Below, piece after piece: positions 15,793-25,362 of a stretch of 64,000 nt of DNA. The position numbers were made by a program, and so were the translations under genes. The notes under the pieces are model-generated. The model did not search any database. It was not told where the DNA came from and saw only the letters and a list, made by a program, of their open reading frames with translations. Where the stretch lies: positions 124,001 through 188,000 of the forward strand of contig NZ_FMYM01000001.1 of NCBI RefSeq assembly GCF_900096965.1, in the 5' to 3' direction. The DNA is from Shouchella lonarensis. Lineage in GTDB: Bacteria > Bacillota > Bacilli > Bacillales > Bacillaceae_D. How positions within the stretch are numbered: position 1 is the first letter of the stretch; every line of letters begins with the position of its first letter.

Positions 15793-17688
15793 ATGGATAT
15801 TTTAAAAAAAATTGAGGACTATCGTGCTGAGGAAGAGAGCTTGCAATGGGAAGGAACATTTTCTGACTACTTACAATTAGTGAAGGAAAAGCCATGGGTT
15901 GCGCAGACGGCGCATTCACGCGTGTACAACATGATTAAAGACGCTGGCGTGACAGAAGAAAATGGGCACAAGACATATCATTTTTTTAAGGATGCGATTT
16001 ATGGTTTAGAGGACGCACTTGAAAAATTGGTTGAGGAGTACTTTCATTCTGCTGCCAAACGGTTAGATGTGCGTAAACGTATTTTATTGTTGATGGGTCC
16101 AGTAAGTGGTGGGAAGTCAACGCTTGTGACGATGTTAAAGCGGGGGTTAGAGCGTTACTCTCGTACTGATGAAGGTGCGGTATATGCAATTAAAGATTGC
16201 CCAATGAACGAAGACCCGCTTCATTTGATCCCTCTTCATTTGCGTAAAGATTTTCAGGAAGAGTACGGGATTCGCATCGAAGGAAATTTGTCGCCACTGA
16301 ACATGATGCGCTTGGAAACAGAGTATGGGGGGCGTATTGAAGATGTAATGGTGAAGCGAATATTTTTCTCTGAAGATAAAAGAACTGGGATTGGTACGTT
16401 TTCACCATCTGATCCAAAATCACAAGACATTGCCGATCTGACTGGGAGTATTGATTTTTCAACAATTGCTGAGTTCGGATCAGAATCAGATCCACGCGCA
16501 TATCGTTTTGATGGGGAACTAAATAAAGCGAACCGTGGGATGATGGAGTTTCAAGAGATGTTAAAATGCGATGAGAAGTTTTTGTGGCATCTACTATCCT
16601 TGACGCAGGAAGGAAACTTTAAAGCCGGAAGATTCGCGCTAATTTCGGCGGATGAAATGATTCTTGCCCACACAAACGAATCGGAGTATCAGTCATTCAT
16701 TGCGAATAAAAAGAACGAGGCACTTCATTCGCGCATTATTGTAATGAAGGTGCCGTACAACTTACGTGTGTGTGAAGAAGAGCGCATTTATCAGAAAATG
16801 ATTGCCGATAGCGATTTGGCTCATGTCCATATTGCACCTCACGCGTTACGAATTGCGGCAATTTTTACGGTGTTAACGCGTCTGAAGGAGTCCCATCGGT
16901 CTGGAATGGACTTAGTGAAAAAGATGAAGTTGTACGACGGTGAAGAAGTAGAAGGGTTTAATAGCCAAGATGTAAAAGAATTGAAAGAAGAATTTAATGA
17001 TGAAGGAATGAGCGGAATAGACCCACGTTATGTCATTAACCGCATTTCATCAGCAATTATTCGCAAGCAAATGACGTCCATTAATGCGCTAGATGTGTTG
17101 CGTTCAATAAAGGAGGGGCTGGATGCGCATGCATCTATCTCAAAAGAAGATAAAGAGCGTTATATGGATTATATTACAATTGCCCGTAAAGAGTATGATT
17201 TAATTGCGAAAGAAGAAGTTCAAAAAGCATTTGTGTATTCTTACGACGAGTCAGCGAAGACGTTGATGGAAAATTATTTGGATAATGTGGAGGCTTATTG
17301 TAACAAAAATAAATTACGTGACCCATTGACAGGGGAAGAGATGCTACCAGATGAGAAATTAATGCGGTCGATTGAGGAACAAATTGGCATCTCAGAAAAT
17401 GCGAAGAAAGCTTTCAGAGAAGAAATCTTGATTCGAATTTCTGCTTATGCACGGAAAGGGAAGAAATTTGACTATCATTCTCATGAACGATTACGAGAAG
17501 CGATTCAAAAGAAATTGTTTGCCGATTTAAAAGATGTTGTCAAAATTACCACATCAGTCCAAACCCCAGATGAATCACAATTAAAGAAAATGAACGATGT
17601 GATTGCTCGCTTAATAGATGAGCATGGTTACAACTCTGTGTCAGCAAATGAATTATTACGGTATGTGGGCTCGTTACTAAATCGCTAA
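15793..17688 (+). CDS. prkA: PrkA serine protein kinase / AAA+ ATPase
   Basis: Sporulation-linked protein, 631 residues like B. subtilis PrkA. The N-terminal AAA+ domain has Walker A GPVSGGKST at about residues 101-109. The C-terminal PrkA domain (residues about 390-630) carries the kinase-like region. In Bacillus it acts in the mother cell and influences sigma-K-dependent sporulation; both kinase and protease activities have been proposed. A GGACGGAGG ribosome site precedes the ATG. Together with yhbH nearby it marks a sporulator. Confidence 0.96.
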   Translation: MDILKKIEDYRAEEESLQWEGTFSDYLQLVKEKPWVAQTAHSRVYNMIKDAGVTEENGHKTYHFFKDAIYGLEDALEKLVEEYFHSAAKRLDVRKRILLLMGPVSGGKSTLVTMLKRGLERYSRTDEGAVYAIKDCPMNEDPLHLIPLHLRKDFQEEYGIRIEGNLSPLNMMRLETEYGGRIEDVMVKRIFFSEDKRTGIGTFSPSDPKSQDIADLTGSIDFSTIAEFGSESDPRAYRFDGELNKANRGMMEFQEMLKCDEKFLWHLLSLTQEGNFKAGRFALISADEMILAHTNESEYQSFIANKKNEALHSRIIVMKVPYNLRVCEEERIYQKMIADSDLAHVHIAPHALRIAAIFTVLTRLKESHRSGMDLVKKMKLYDGEEVEGFNSQDVKELKEEFNDEGMSGIDPRYVINRISSAIIRKQMTSINALDVLRSIKEGLDAHASISKEDKERYMDYITIARKEYDLIAKEEVQKAFVYSYDESAKTLMENYLDNVEAYCNKNKLRDPLTGEEMLPDEKLMRSIEEQIGISENAKKAFREEILIRISAYARKGKKFDYHSHERLREAIQKKLFADLKDVVKITTSVQTPDESQLKKMNDVIARLIDEHGYNSVSANELLRYVGSLLNR

Positions 17689-17810
17689 TGAAGTACGCGG
17701 TCTCATTGTTTGGGATCGCTTCTTCTTGTTCTTTTCTAGAAAAAGTGATACGTTATATAGGACATTGTTGTTATAAAAATAAGAGATATATAGGAAAGCG
17801 AGGAACACTT

Positions 17811-18350
17811 GTGGCAGAGAAAAAATCAGAGTTTTGGGGCTGGATAAGAGCAATTATTGTTGCAGTCATTGTCACACTTGTCATTCAAACATTTGTGATC
17901 ACAAGTTTTGTGGTAAGTGGTGAGTCAATGGAACCGACGACTTACAATGGTGAGCGATTTATTGTGAATAAATTAAGCTATCGACTTGGCGAGCCTGAGC
18001 GGTTTGACTTAATTGTTTTTAAAGCAGACGAAAACGCAGATTATATTAAACGCGTGATTGGACTGCCAGGTGATACGATTCGCTATGAAGATGATGTGCT
18101 GTATGTAAATGACGAAGCAGTACCGGAGCCTTTTTTAGAAGAAGTTGTTGCGGCGAATGGATCAGATTGGGCGTACACCGAAGACTATGAACTAAGCGGA
18201 GAAGTTCCAGAAGGATATGTATTTGTCCTTGGTGATAATCGAAATAATAGTTTAGATAGCCGGAGGATTGGTCCGGTAAAAATGGACGACATTATTGGCA
18301 AAGTTGGTTTACGTTTTTGGCCGTTGAATAAAATGGGGTTCATGGAATAG
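17811..18350 (+). CDS. Type I signal peptidase, first of a tandem pair
   Basis: Membrane-anchored Ser/Lys peptidase that removes signal peptides from secreted proteins. One N-terminal helix (about residues 11-33) precedes the box B Ser39 (GESMEPT), box D Lys79 (DYIKRVIGLPGD) and box E (GDNRNNSLDSR). At 179 residues it is a usual SipS/T/U/V-size enzyme. The frame extends upstream to the prkA stop, but the GTG at 17811 follows AAAGCGAGGAA and begins at the normal family N-terminus. The paralogue starts 23 nt after its stop. Confidence 0.92.
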   Translation: MAEKKSEFWGWIRAIIVAVIVTLVIQTFVITSFVVSGESMEPTTYNGERFIVNKLSYRLGEPERFDLIVFKADENADYIKRVIGLPGDTIRYEDDVLYVNDEAVPEPFLEEVVAANGSDWAYTEDYELSGEVPEGYVFVLGDNRNNSLDSRRIGPVKMDDIIGKVGLRFWPLNKMGFME

Positions 18351-18372
18351 ATAAGAGAAAGTAGGGGTTGCT

Positions 18373-18912
18373 GTGGCAACAGTGAAGGCAGAATTATGGA
18401 GTTGGCTAAAGGTTATTATGGTTGCGCTCCTCTTGACGTTTGTCATTCGCACATTTATTATGACGAGCACAACGGTAAAAGGAGTATCAATGGAGCCGAC
18501 TGCGTCAACCGGAGACCGCATCTTTGTCAATCAAGCGACGTATTATTTCGGTGAACCTGAACGTTTTGATGTGATCGTCTTTAAAGCAAGTGAAGACGCA
18601 GATTATATTAAGAGAGTCATTGGCCTCCCTGGTGACATCATTCGTTATGAAGATGACGTATTGTATGTAAATGATGAAGCGATACCGGAACCTTTTTTAG
18701 CGGAGGCACGTGCATCGATGGTGCATGGGCGTTTGTATACAACTGATTATGTATCACATACAGTCGTACCAGAAGGGTATGTATTTGTCCTCGGAGACAA
18801 TCGTCGGAAAAGCTCTGACAGTCGACAGCTTGGATTTATTGATATGAACGATATTATTGGTAAAGCTGGCTTGCGCTTTTGGCCACTAGACAAAATGGGA
18901 TTTATGGAATAA
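18373..18912 (+). CDS. Type I signal peptidase, second of a tandem pair
   Basis: Exactly the same length (179 residues) as its upstream neighbour and clearly its duplicate: residues around Ser39 (GVSMEPT), Lys80 (DYIKRVIGLPGD), the stretch after it and the C-terminus (KMGFME) are nearly identical. The region between about residues 107 and 137 differs most, and box E reads GDNRRKSSDSR. GTG start with GTAGGGG ribosome site. All catalytic residues are intact, so both copies should be active, perhaps with different substrate preference. Confidence 0.92.
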   Translation: MATVKAELWSWLKVIMVALLLTFVIRTFIMTSTTVKGVSMEPTASTGDRIFVNQATYYFGEPERFDVIVFKASEDADYIKRVIGLPGDIIRYEDDVLYVNDEAIPEPFLAEARASMVHGRLYTTDYVSHTVVPEGYVFVLGDNRRKSSDSRQLGFIDMNDIIGKAGLRFWPLDKMGFME

Positions 18913-18927
18913 AGATGTTGATCGAAA

Positions 18928-18956
18928 GTCTGTCGCCTATGTAGACAGGCTTTTTT
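18928..18956 (+). terminator. Terminator after the signal peptidase pair
   Basis: GTCTGTC (18928-18934) pairs with GACAGGC (18944-18950, one G-T pair), followed by six T residues. Confidence 0.75.
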
Positions 18957-19125
18957 CATGTCAATAGGCTTGTCCTCGAGAAACTTTTTGGCAACTATTA
19001 CTCTTGTCTTACATAGGATAAGGAAAACAGGACTACATGTTTTTTTATAGCCAATGTAGTGTATGAAAGGTGCGCAAAAAGGGTGACTTAAATTTCTCAA
19101 ATCCAAGTCTTTGGGAGGGAAAAGC

Positions 19126-20307
19126 GTGGAAGAAACGAACAGTCGGCAATATGTCGTGTCACAGGAAAACTGGTCCCTCCATCGTAAGGGGTATCAAGAT
19201 CAGCGCCGTCATCAAGATAAAGTTCAAGAAGCGATTAAGAAAAATTTGCCTGACTTAGTGAGTGAAGAAAATATTGTGATGTCAAATGGACGTGATGTGG
19301 TTCGTATCCCCATTCGTTCTTTAGATGAATACAAAATTCGGTACAATTATGATAAAAATAAACATGCTGGACAAGGACAAGGTGACAGCAAGGTTGGAGA
19401 CGTTGTTGCGCGTGATCCAAATGGTGCCAAGCAACCTGGCGCTGGAAAAGGAAGTGGCGCAGGAGATCAAGCGGGTGAGGAGTATTATGAAGCCGTTGTA
19501 TCGATTGTGGAGTTAGAAGAGATGTTGTTCTCAGAGTTAGAATTACCGAATCTACAAAAAAAGGAAGAAGATGCATTCATTGTAGAAGATATTTCCTTTA
19601 ATGATATTCGTAAAAAAGGATTAATGGGCAATGTCGACAAACGGAGAACAATTTTAGCAGCAATCAAACGAAATGCATTAGCAGGAAATGCAGGAATTAT
19701 GCCTATTTATAATGATGACTTACGTTTTAAGACGTGGACAGAAACGATTCGACCGGAGTCTAAAGCAGTGGTCATTGCAATGATGGACACAAGCGGCTCA
19801 ATGGGGCGATTTGAGAAATATATGGCACGCAGCTTCTTTTTTTGGATGACCCGTTTTTTACGTACGAAATATGAGACAGTTGACATCGAATTTATCGCAC
19901 ATCATACAGAGGCAAAAGTAGTTAGTGAGGAAGACTTCTTTTCAAAAGGAGAAAGTGGCGGGACGATTTGTTCCTCTGCCTATCGGCGGGCGCTGGAATT
20001 AATTGATGAAAAATATCATCCTAATGCTTATAATATTTATCCATTCCATTTTTCAGACGGTGACAACTTGACGTCAGATAACGGTCGTTGCCTAGATCTT
20101 GTAGGAAAGCTGATGGACCGATCAAACTTGTTTGGCTACGGGGAAGTTAACCGGTATTCGCGTCATTCCACCTTAATGGGTGCTTATAAAAACATTAGCG
20201 ATTCTCGCTTCATGCACTATATTTTGAAAGAAAAAGGCGATGTGTACCATGCGATGCGTCATTTTTTCAGAAAAGGAGCGATGGAGGAGCAAATAGTGGA
20301 GAAATAA
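19126..20307 (+). CDS. yhbH: Sporulation protein YhbH
   Basis: Spore-formation protein of the DUF444 family (393 residues). Visible are the basic N-terminus, a glycine-rich linker at about residues 90-125 and a von Willebrand-A-like domain with the metal-site start DTSGSMG followed by conserved aromatic stretches ([10 protein letters not shown]). In Bacillus and in E. coli (YeaH with YeaG, the PrkA homologue) this family is linked to PrkA, matching its position just downstream here. GTG start 5 nt after GGGAGGG. Confidence 0.95.
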   Translation: MEETNSRQYVVSQENWSLHRKGYQDQRRHQDKVQEAIKKNLPDLVSEENIVMSNGRDVVRIPIRSLDEYKIRYNYDKNKHAGQGQGDSKVGDVVARDPNGAKQPGAGKGSGAGDQAGEEYYEAVVSIVELEEMLFSELELPNLQKKEEDAFIVEDISFNDIRKKGLMGNVDKRRTILAAIKRNALAGNAGIMPIYNDDLRFKTWTETIRPESKAVVIAMMDTSGSMGRFEKYMARSFFFWMTRFLRTKYETVDIEFIAHHTEAKVVSEEDFFSKGESGGTICSSAYRRALELIDEKYHPNAYNIYPFHFSDGDNLTSDNGRCLDLVGKLMDRSNLFGYGEVNRYSRHSTLMGAYKNISDSRFMHYILKEKGDVYHAMRHFFRKGAMEEQIVEK

Positions 20308-20310
20308 ACA

Positions 20311-20333
20311 AAAGGGGCTCTCGGAGCCCCTTT
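20311..20333. terminator. Bidirectional terminator between yhbH and a convergent gene
   Basis: Perfect AAAGGGGCTC / GAGCCCCTTT stem with a 3-nt loop. Confidence 0.85.
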
Positions 20334-20334
20334 A

Positions 20335-21030
20335 CTAATGAACGGTAATCGTTAAAATTAGTGTAAACCAGCTTTCTCCTCTTCGTGTCCAGTTTACGAC
20401 ATAGTCATATGTGCCATCGTTTTTTATATCCACCTGGATAAAGTGATCAGACTCTGTAATTTTGTATTTATTGAGGAAATCATAGTTGTAGTAAGATGCA
20501 TAGGCATTTACACGTAATTTTGTGTTCTCTTCATAAGCGTAAGGCGCTCTCTTTTGATGCTCACGTACATACCAGTGTGTGCCAAGAGGCGTAGGATGGG
20601 CTGCCCATGTATGAAGAGAAGAGTCTTTATGACTGATCGTTGTACCGTGATCGTACCATGAAAAATTTAAGGTAGAACGCGCTAAATTGATGCCGATAAG
20701 GTCTCTCGTGGTCGCACTCACCCAACCGGTGTGGTAAGGAGCATGAATATGTGGTGGTTCCGTGTGACTTGCTTCTTGTGGTTCAACAGTGTAGGTGCCA
20801 GCTGTCCGATCAATATGAACTTGATAAGAGGCTGTCACGTCGTTTGCTTTTTTTGATCCGCGTACGATCAGTCGGTCACCTTCAGGATGAGGCTCTAACA
20901 CCACTTCTGTGAACGGGCTTACAGTGTGTGGCTCTAACGTGTGTCGGTCTTGGGCATCTGCGTGCGCTTTCATAAAGAGAAACATAAAAAACATCAAGAA
21001 AACGGTACGAGCGAGCGGTTTCAAATGCAT
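20335..21030 (-). CDS. Secreted protein of unknown function
   Basis: A 231-residue protein with a clear signal peptide: charged start, hydrophobic core (VFLMFFMFLFM) and a likely cleavage site at AHADA/Q near residue 26. The mature part is rich in His, Thr and Tyr and looks like a beta-sandwich; there is no lipobox, wall anchor or catalytic motif. It is convergent with yhbH and shares its terminator. No family recognised. Confidence 0.7.
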   Translation of the reverse strand: MHLKPLARTVFLMFFMFLFMKAHADAQDRHTLEPHTVSPFTEVVLEPHPEGDRLIVRGSKKANDVTASYQVHIDRTAGTYTVEPQEASHTEPPHIHAPYHTGWVSATTRDLIGINLARSTLNFSWYDHGTTISHKDSSLHTWAAHPTPLGTHWYVREHQKRAPYAYEENTKLRVNAYASYYNYDFLNKYKITESDHFIQVDIKNDGTYDYVVNWTRRGESWFTLILTITVH

Positions 21031-21157
21031 ATGGAGCCTCCTGTGTCATTTGACTTGAGTATTTATTTTATAAAGAATATGCAGTTCTTGGAGCTGGTAG
21101 TATCACTGGAGCGGCAGCTTGTTTCAATCTTTTATGGAGTATTTTTGAGGTGATTTG

Positions 21158-21352
21158 ATGCACAAAGTTTTGGCGATCTTAATTTTAGGAATGGGCTTAA
21201 TTGGTGCCATTTTAATTATCTCGGTCGCACTGTTATTTGAGTCTCCAATAGAAAACATGTTGAAGATGGTGATTACTACTTCAGTAGCTTTTGTTATATT
21301 CTTTTTCTTAGCTTTAGTATTTCGTTGGCGGTTAGATAGAAAAAGAGAGTAA
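21158..21352 (+). CDS. Small two-helix membrane protein
   Basis: A 64-residue protein with two hydrophobic segments (about residues 4-25 and 35-55) and a basic C-terminus (RWRLDRKRE), so it should be a membrane hairpin. The ATG at 21158 follows TGAGGTGATTT. It stands alone, divergent from the secreted-protein gene. Function unknown. Confidence 0.62.
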   Translation: MHKVLAILILGMGLIGAILIISVALLFESPIENMLKMVITTSVAFVIFFFLALVFRWRLDRKRE

Positions 21353-21602
21353 TATATATTTTTTTTGGAGTGACCCTGGGATCATGGTTTTTTTATCATC
21401 GCCAATGACGATCATTTATATTACAGAGCTTCAGCAAGCGATACAAAAACTACTGTTGCTTACTTTTCATGGGAGTATTGTTATGACTTCCGCAGCAAGC
21501 GTGATCCAATTCGTCATGCGCCAAGTATACGATGATATAGGAAGTAGGCTGTTCAAAAGATCAGGACAGCTTTTCCTGTTTTTCAAACGACACATCATCC
21601 AC
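21353..21602. other. Intergenic stretch with no supported gene
   Basis: Frames on both strands overlap here but none has a ribosome site or recognisable product. A weak 5-bp hairpin (CAGGA / TCCTG near 21570) may end the SgrR-like transcript. Nothing else is seen. Confidence 0.4.
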
Positions 21603-23381
21603 TCAAATCTGATACCAAAGTTGATCGTAGCGCAAGCGGTTATATCTGTTAATCTCAACGCCTTGAAGGCGGTGATCGGCTTCAATATGGACATGGGTTT
21701 TCCGATCATACAAAAAGATAATGTCGTAGTGATCGAGTAAAAAGCGCTCGAGTAGGCGCATTTTTTGGTACGCTTCTTTCGTAGAGGCGCTCATGAAAAT
21801 ATCATTAAGTAGTGCATCAACGTGCAGGCGTGTGGTGGTTGGTAATGTCGTGTAAATGAAACTCGTTTTGTCAGTAACAAAGTTTAACATCGAGGCGAGG
21901 CGATCTTCTCCTAGTCCAATTCCAGCAATAATTAAATCTGCTTGAGACATATAGGAAGGGTGTGTGAGATCGTTAATATCGACAATGTCGGTATGTAAGT
22001 CGATACCCAAAGGCTTTAACGCTTTTTTCAATACACTTGATTCATATCCTAAGTGGGCGTTGTGACTCAAGCATGTGGATATAAGCTTCAGTGACTTCCC
22101 AACAAAGCCTTGATCTGAAAACCATTTCCGCGCTTTCTCGATGTGACTTTTTTGCCGTAATGGACCGGTGGCAGGAGAGCGCTCAAAGAAGCTATCGGGA
22201 AACCAAACATTGTAATGCGGGTGATCCGCAAATAGTGCTTCACGGTCTAAGGCATAGGATAGCATTTTCGGAAATTCTGGATGTGTGTGCCAGCCTTGTT
22301 TTTGGCGATTGACAACAAGGTATGTACCCCCAATTTCTGTATCGTGCCAATCATAATGTTTCATGTGCTTTGTGTCCTCTCGAACAATCCGATAATCGAC
22401 TTGGCGATGACCACGCTTGTGATTTGGGATATGATACAACTCAATTTGGTCTAGTTGTGGCCTTAAACCGAAATAATAATTAAAAGCAGATAGTTGTATA
22501 TAGCCATCGTGATGAGCATCAACTTGGTAAGGACCTGTACCAATTGGATGATGTTGAAATCGATCAGGGTCTTTTCCATAAGAGGTAGTAGAAATGATTC
22601 GCGCCCGGTTTCCGGTAAATACGTGCGGGAACAATCGATTTGTTTGGCATAGGTGAATCGTCATTATGTAGTCAGAATGGATTTCAATGGTTGAAATCAT
22701 CTGCAGCATATCGTTCAACCAGCCAGTGGTAAAGGTTTTTTGCCAAAGGGTGATATTTTCCTTTACAATATGCGTGGTAAGACGGCTCCCGTCATGGAAA
22801 AGTACACCTTTACGTAAATAAAAGTGCCACACCCGACCGTTTTCTTTCTCTGTGAAATGGTGTAGTAGTTCGTAATCGAAAGTGTGGCTATCATGATTAT
22901 AACGCAATAGGCGATTAAAAATGTGTTCCCCTAAATGTCCTTCGTGTCGGGTGATCGTGTACATAGGATTCAATGTGTCGATCGGAAAGTAATAAGGATA
23001 ACAGAGTTTGTCAATGCTATCGCTCTCTGTATTTGCTGTTCGCCAATGAAATTGTTTTTCTAGCCACTGAATAAATGATTGTTGTAAAGGGGCTTCCTCC
23101 ATGAGTTGTAGCGCATGTTTAATGTTGCCTTGTTCAATGTATTGGCGAATGATCGTTTCGTAGAGTGCTTCTTTAGAAAGGTTTAAGGAAAGTTTCGAGG
23201 GGTTGCCTCTCCCTGATCCAGGAAGCCATGTAATCCACTGTGCTTGTTGTAGTTGTTTCAAAATCATTTTGGTGTGTCGGATCGAACGTTTCATCGTTGT
23301 TGCGATGTCGCGTATGTAAACGTCGTGAGAGGATGGGCCCCACTTGTTTAATAAGGTGAGATAATGATCATGCAATTTCAT
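21603..23381 (-). CDS. SgrR-like transcriptional regulator: DNA-binding domain fused to a solute-binding domain
   Basis: A 592-residue regulator with an N-terminal winged helix (about residues 1-110; DHYLTLLNKW, IRDIATTMKRSIRHTKMILKQL) and an SBP_bac_5 peptide/nickel-binding-protein-like domain (residues about 130-590; PIGTGPYQV, YALDRE). In SgrR the C-terminal domain senses a small molecule. There is no signal peptide, so it is cytoplasmic. The ATG at 23379-23381 has an AAAGGAGC ribosome site; the upstream extension of the frame is rejected. It is divergent from an MFS exporter gene that it probably controls. Confidence 0.85.
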   Translation of the reverse strand: MKLHDHYLTLLNKWGPSSHDVYIRDIATTMKRSIRHTKMILKQLQQAQWITWLPGSGRGNPSKLSLNLSKEALYETIIRQYIEQGNIKHALQLMEEAPLQQSFIQWLEKQFHWRTANTESDSIDKLCYPYYFPIDTLNPMYTITRHEGHLGEHIFNRLLRYNHDSHTFDYELLHHFTEKENGRVWHFYLRKGVLFHDGSRLTTHIVKENITLWQKTFTTGWLNDMLQMISTIEIHSDYIMTIHLCQTNRLFPHVFTGNRARIISTTSYGKDPDRFQHHPIGTGPYQVDAHHDGYIQLSAFNYYFGLRPQLDQIELYHIPNHKRGHRQVDYRIVREDTKHMKHYDWHDTEIGGTYLVVNRQKQGWHTHPEFPKMLSYALDREALFADHPHYNVWFPDSFFERSPATGPLRQKSHIEKARKWFSDQGFVGKSLKLISTCLSHNAHLGYESSVLKKALKPLGIDLHTDIVDINDLTHPSYMSQADLIIAGIGLGEDRLASMLNFVTDKTSFIYTTLPTTTRLHVDALLNDIFMSASTKEAYQKMRLLERFLLDHYDIIFLYDRKTHVHIEADHRLQGVEINRYNRLRYDQLWYQI

Positions 23382-23510
23382 CGTGATCGGCTCCTTTGGA
23401 AAAAAGGTGTGTATTTTAATATGAAAAAATAAGTTCTTTTTCTCTCCTTTTTTCTTTTGTATCATAAAATGACAAGAAATGCGAGTTTATGAGACAAAAG
23501 GAGACAAAAA

Positions 23511-24743
23511 ATGGGACAACGTCAATATTTACAGACAGAAGAGAAAGTGCCATCTTTATGGAAAAACCGTTCTTTTTTGCTTCTATGGGGGAGCGGAGCA
23601 AGTGCAGCGATTGGTTTACAAATTTACACGATTGTCATTCCTTTACTTGTGTATGAGATGTCTCAAAGCGCACTGGCAATGAGTAGTATGAGGGTAATGG
23701 AGTTTTTGCCAAATGTATTACTCGGTATGGTTGCAGGAGTGATCGTCGATCGGTTGCGGCGGAAGCGGGTCATGATCGTGATGATCGGTGTTCAGTGGTT
23801 GGTATTATGTGTGTTATTGTCACTGTTGTGGACAGATTCACTTGGATTATGGATGTTATTTATACTCGGGTTCCTCTTTTCAAGTTCTGGTTACTTTATT
23901 GGTAATGCCTCTCATTCTGCATTGCCACAAATGATTGACAGGACGCAATTAACAGAAGCAAATGCAAAAATGAGCTTTATAGATACGCTTATTCGCATGA
24001 TTGGTCCTGGTATCGCGGGCGTCGTTTTAGCAGCAACGTCGTTTTTGGGCACATTGTCGATCCAATTTGTGTTCGTGACGTTGTCGTTTGTGGCGGTTTT
24101 ATTGATGCATTTTCCTGAAGTAAAACATGTGCAAAAAAAGCAAAGTTTTTGGGCAGATATGAAGGAAGGGGTACGCGAATTATTCGGGAATCGTACATTG
24201 TTGACTCCTACAGTGGCGGTGATTTTTCAAAACTTTGCTTCGAGTATGGTGTTAGGTGTGCTCATCTTTTTTGCGGTCGATGTCCTGGGTTCGTCAGAGA
24301 CAGAGGTTGGACTCATGTTTAGTGTTAGTGCGATCGGTGGCCTATTAGGCGCACTTGTCGTGAAACGGATGACAGATAAGTTTCCTCGGGGGAAAGTGTA
24401 TACGTATGTAATGTTAGGAGAAGTAATTGGATATGTTGTCCTTCTCGTGGCAGGTACATGGTGGGTCATTGGTATCTCACTTGCAATCCGAACTTTTTTT
24501 ATTACGATTTCCAACGTCGTTTATTTCTCAATTAGACAAGAATTCACCCCTAATCATTTGCTTGGACGGGTGTCTGGTACATCTTCTATGTTAATGAAAC
24601 TGATGCTGCCAGCCGGATTGCTTGCGGCCGGACTTTGGGCAGAATATTTTTCTGTGCGCATTTTGTTTGTGGTGACGCTGGTGTTATGCTTGGTCATTTT
24701 TCTTGTGATGTTGAGAACAAATTTTTATCGGACAGTACGTTAA
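23511..24743 (+). CDS. MFS transporter (enterobactin-exporter/MFS_3 type)
   Basis: A 410-residue 12-helix permease. The helix 2-3 loop carries the MFS motif GVIVDRLRRKRVM, the other half has the matching loop VKRMTDKFPRGKV, and LPQMIDRTQLTEANAKMSFIDTLIRMIGPG is typical of the MFS_3 exporters. The ribosome site AAAGGAG lies 8 nt before the ATG. Divergent from the SgrR-like gene across 129 bp. Substrate unknown; small-molecule efflux is likely. Confidence 0.87.
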   Translation: MGQRQYLQTEEKVPSLWKNRSFLLLWGSGASAAIGLQIYTIVIPLLVYEMSQSALAMSSMRVMEFLPNVLLGMVAGVIVDRLRRKRVMIVMIGVQWLVLCVLLSLLWTDSLGLWMLFILGFLFSSSGYFIGNASHSALPQMIDRTQLTEANAKMSFIDTLIRMIGPGIAGVVLAATSFLGTLSIQFVFVTLSFVAVLLMHFPEVKHVQKKQSFWADMKEGVRELFGNRTLLTPTVAVIFQNFASSMVLGVLIFFAVDVLGSSETEVGLMFSVSAIGGLLGALVVKRMTDKFPRGKVYTYVMLGEVIGYVVLLVAGTWWVIGISLAIRTFFITISNVVYFSIRQEFTPNHLLGRVSGTSSMLMKLMLPAGLLAAGLWAEYFSVRILFVVTLVLCLVIFLVMLRTNFYRTVR

Positions 24744-24746
24744 TTT

Positions 24747-24788
24747 AAAAGGTGCCACTCCAACTCATGTGGAGTAGCACCTTTTTTA
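24747..24788. terminator. Bidirectional terminator after the MFS gene
   Basis: A GGTGCCACTCCA stem (24751-24762) pairs with 24770-24781 (one mismatch), flanked by A and T runs. Confidence 0.82.
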
Positions 24789-24793
24789 TATTG

Positions 24794-25237
24794 TTATTTC
24801 CGGTTAGGAAACATCCGTTGAATCATCTTGTCAAATTCATCAAAGAAGCCTTCAATCGGTTCACCTTGTTCAATCATTTCAGCATAACTGCCGAAATGAT
24901 CTAACACATCTGGGTTGGCAGAGACATAGACATTTTCAATTGTCGTGTCTACTTCTCTTACTTGGTCAGCGACTGCTTGTTCGATCTCTTCAGTGACTTC
25001 TTGATCTTTTTCACCTTTTAGCATGACGCCAACGTAAGCGTTATTTTCAGTAACGAAAACGCTAGCGCGCTCAACGGTTTCAAGGTCAGTGACTTTGTCG
25101 GCAATCGCATCTGCAAATCTTAAATCATGCGTTGTTGTGTCATCTGTATCATCTGTGGCATTTTGATTATTGCCGCACCCAGTTAACGTAAGAAGGATGA
25201 CCGCCAATAGCGCGCCGATATATCGTGAAAGTTTCAT
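24794..25237 (-). CDS. YhcN/YlaJ-family sporulation lipoprotein
   Basis: A 147-residue lipoprotein with lipobox LTGC at about residues 18-21. The mature domain has the YhcN/YlaJ core (ADKVTDLETVERASVFVTENNAYVGVML, then VSANPDVLDHF). Family members are forespore- or spore-membrane lipoproteins. It forms a single-gene unit between two terminators. Confidence 0.88.
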   Translation of the reverse strand: MKLSRYIGALLAVILLTLTGCGNNQNATDDTDDTTTHDLRFADAIADKVTDLETVERASVFVTENNAYVGVMLKGEKDQEVTEEIEQAVADQVREVDTTIENVYVSANPDVLDHFGSYAEMIEQGEPIEGFFDEFDKMIQRMFPNRK

Positions 25238-25315
25238 TTTACATTCCCTCCAAAGTGTAGTGATGATTTACACTATTAACGTGACCTTCCTCGTTCCAAA
25301 TTATACATTTATTGC

Positions 25316-25355
25316 TAAAAACACCCCGAAATGAGAGATGCTCATTTTGGGGTGT
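25316..25355 (-). terminator. Terminator after asnB
   Basis: ACACCCCAAAATGAG pairs with CTCATTTCGGGGTGT (one mismatch) and is followed by TTTTTA on the minus strand. Confidence 0.85.
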
Positions 25356-25362
25356 AGGCAAC

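Noticed and set aside
21384-21740. 118-codon plus-strand frame overlapping the end of the SgrR-like gene
   Set aside because: No ribosome site or known motif, and its second half is antisense to a well-supported gene.
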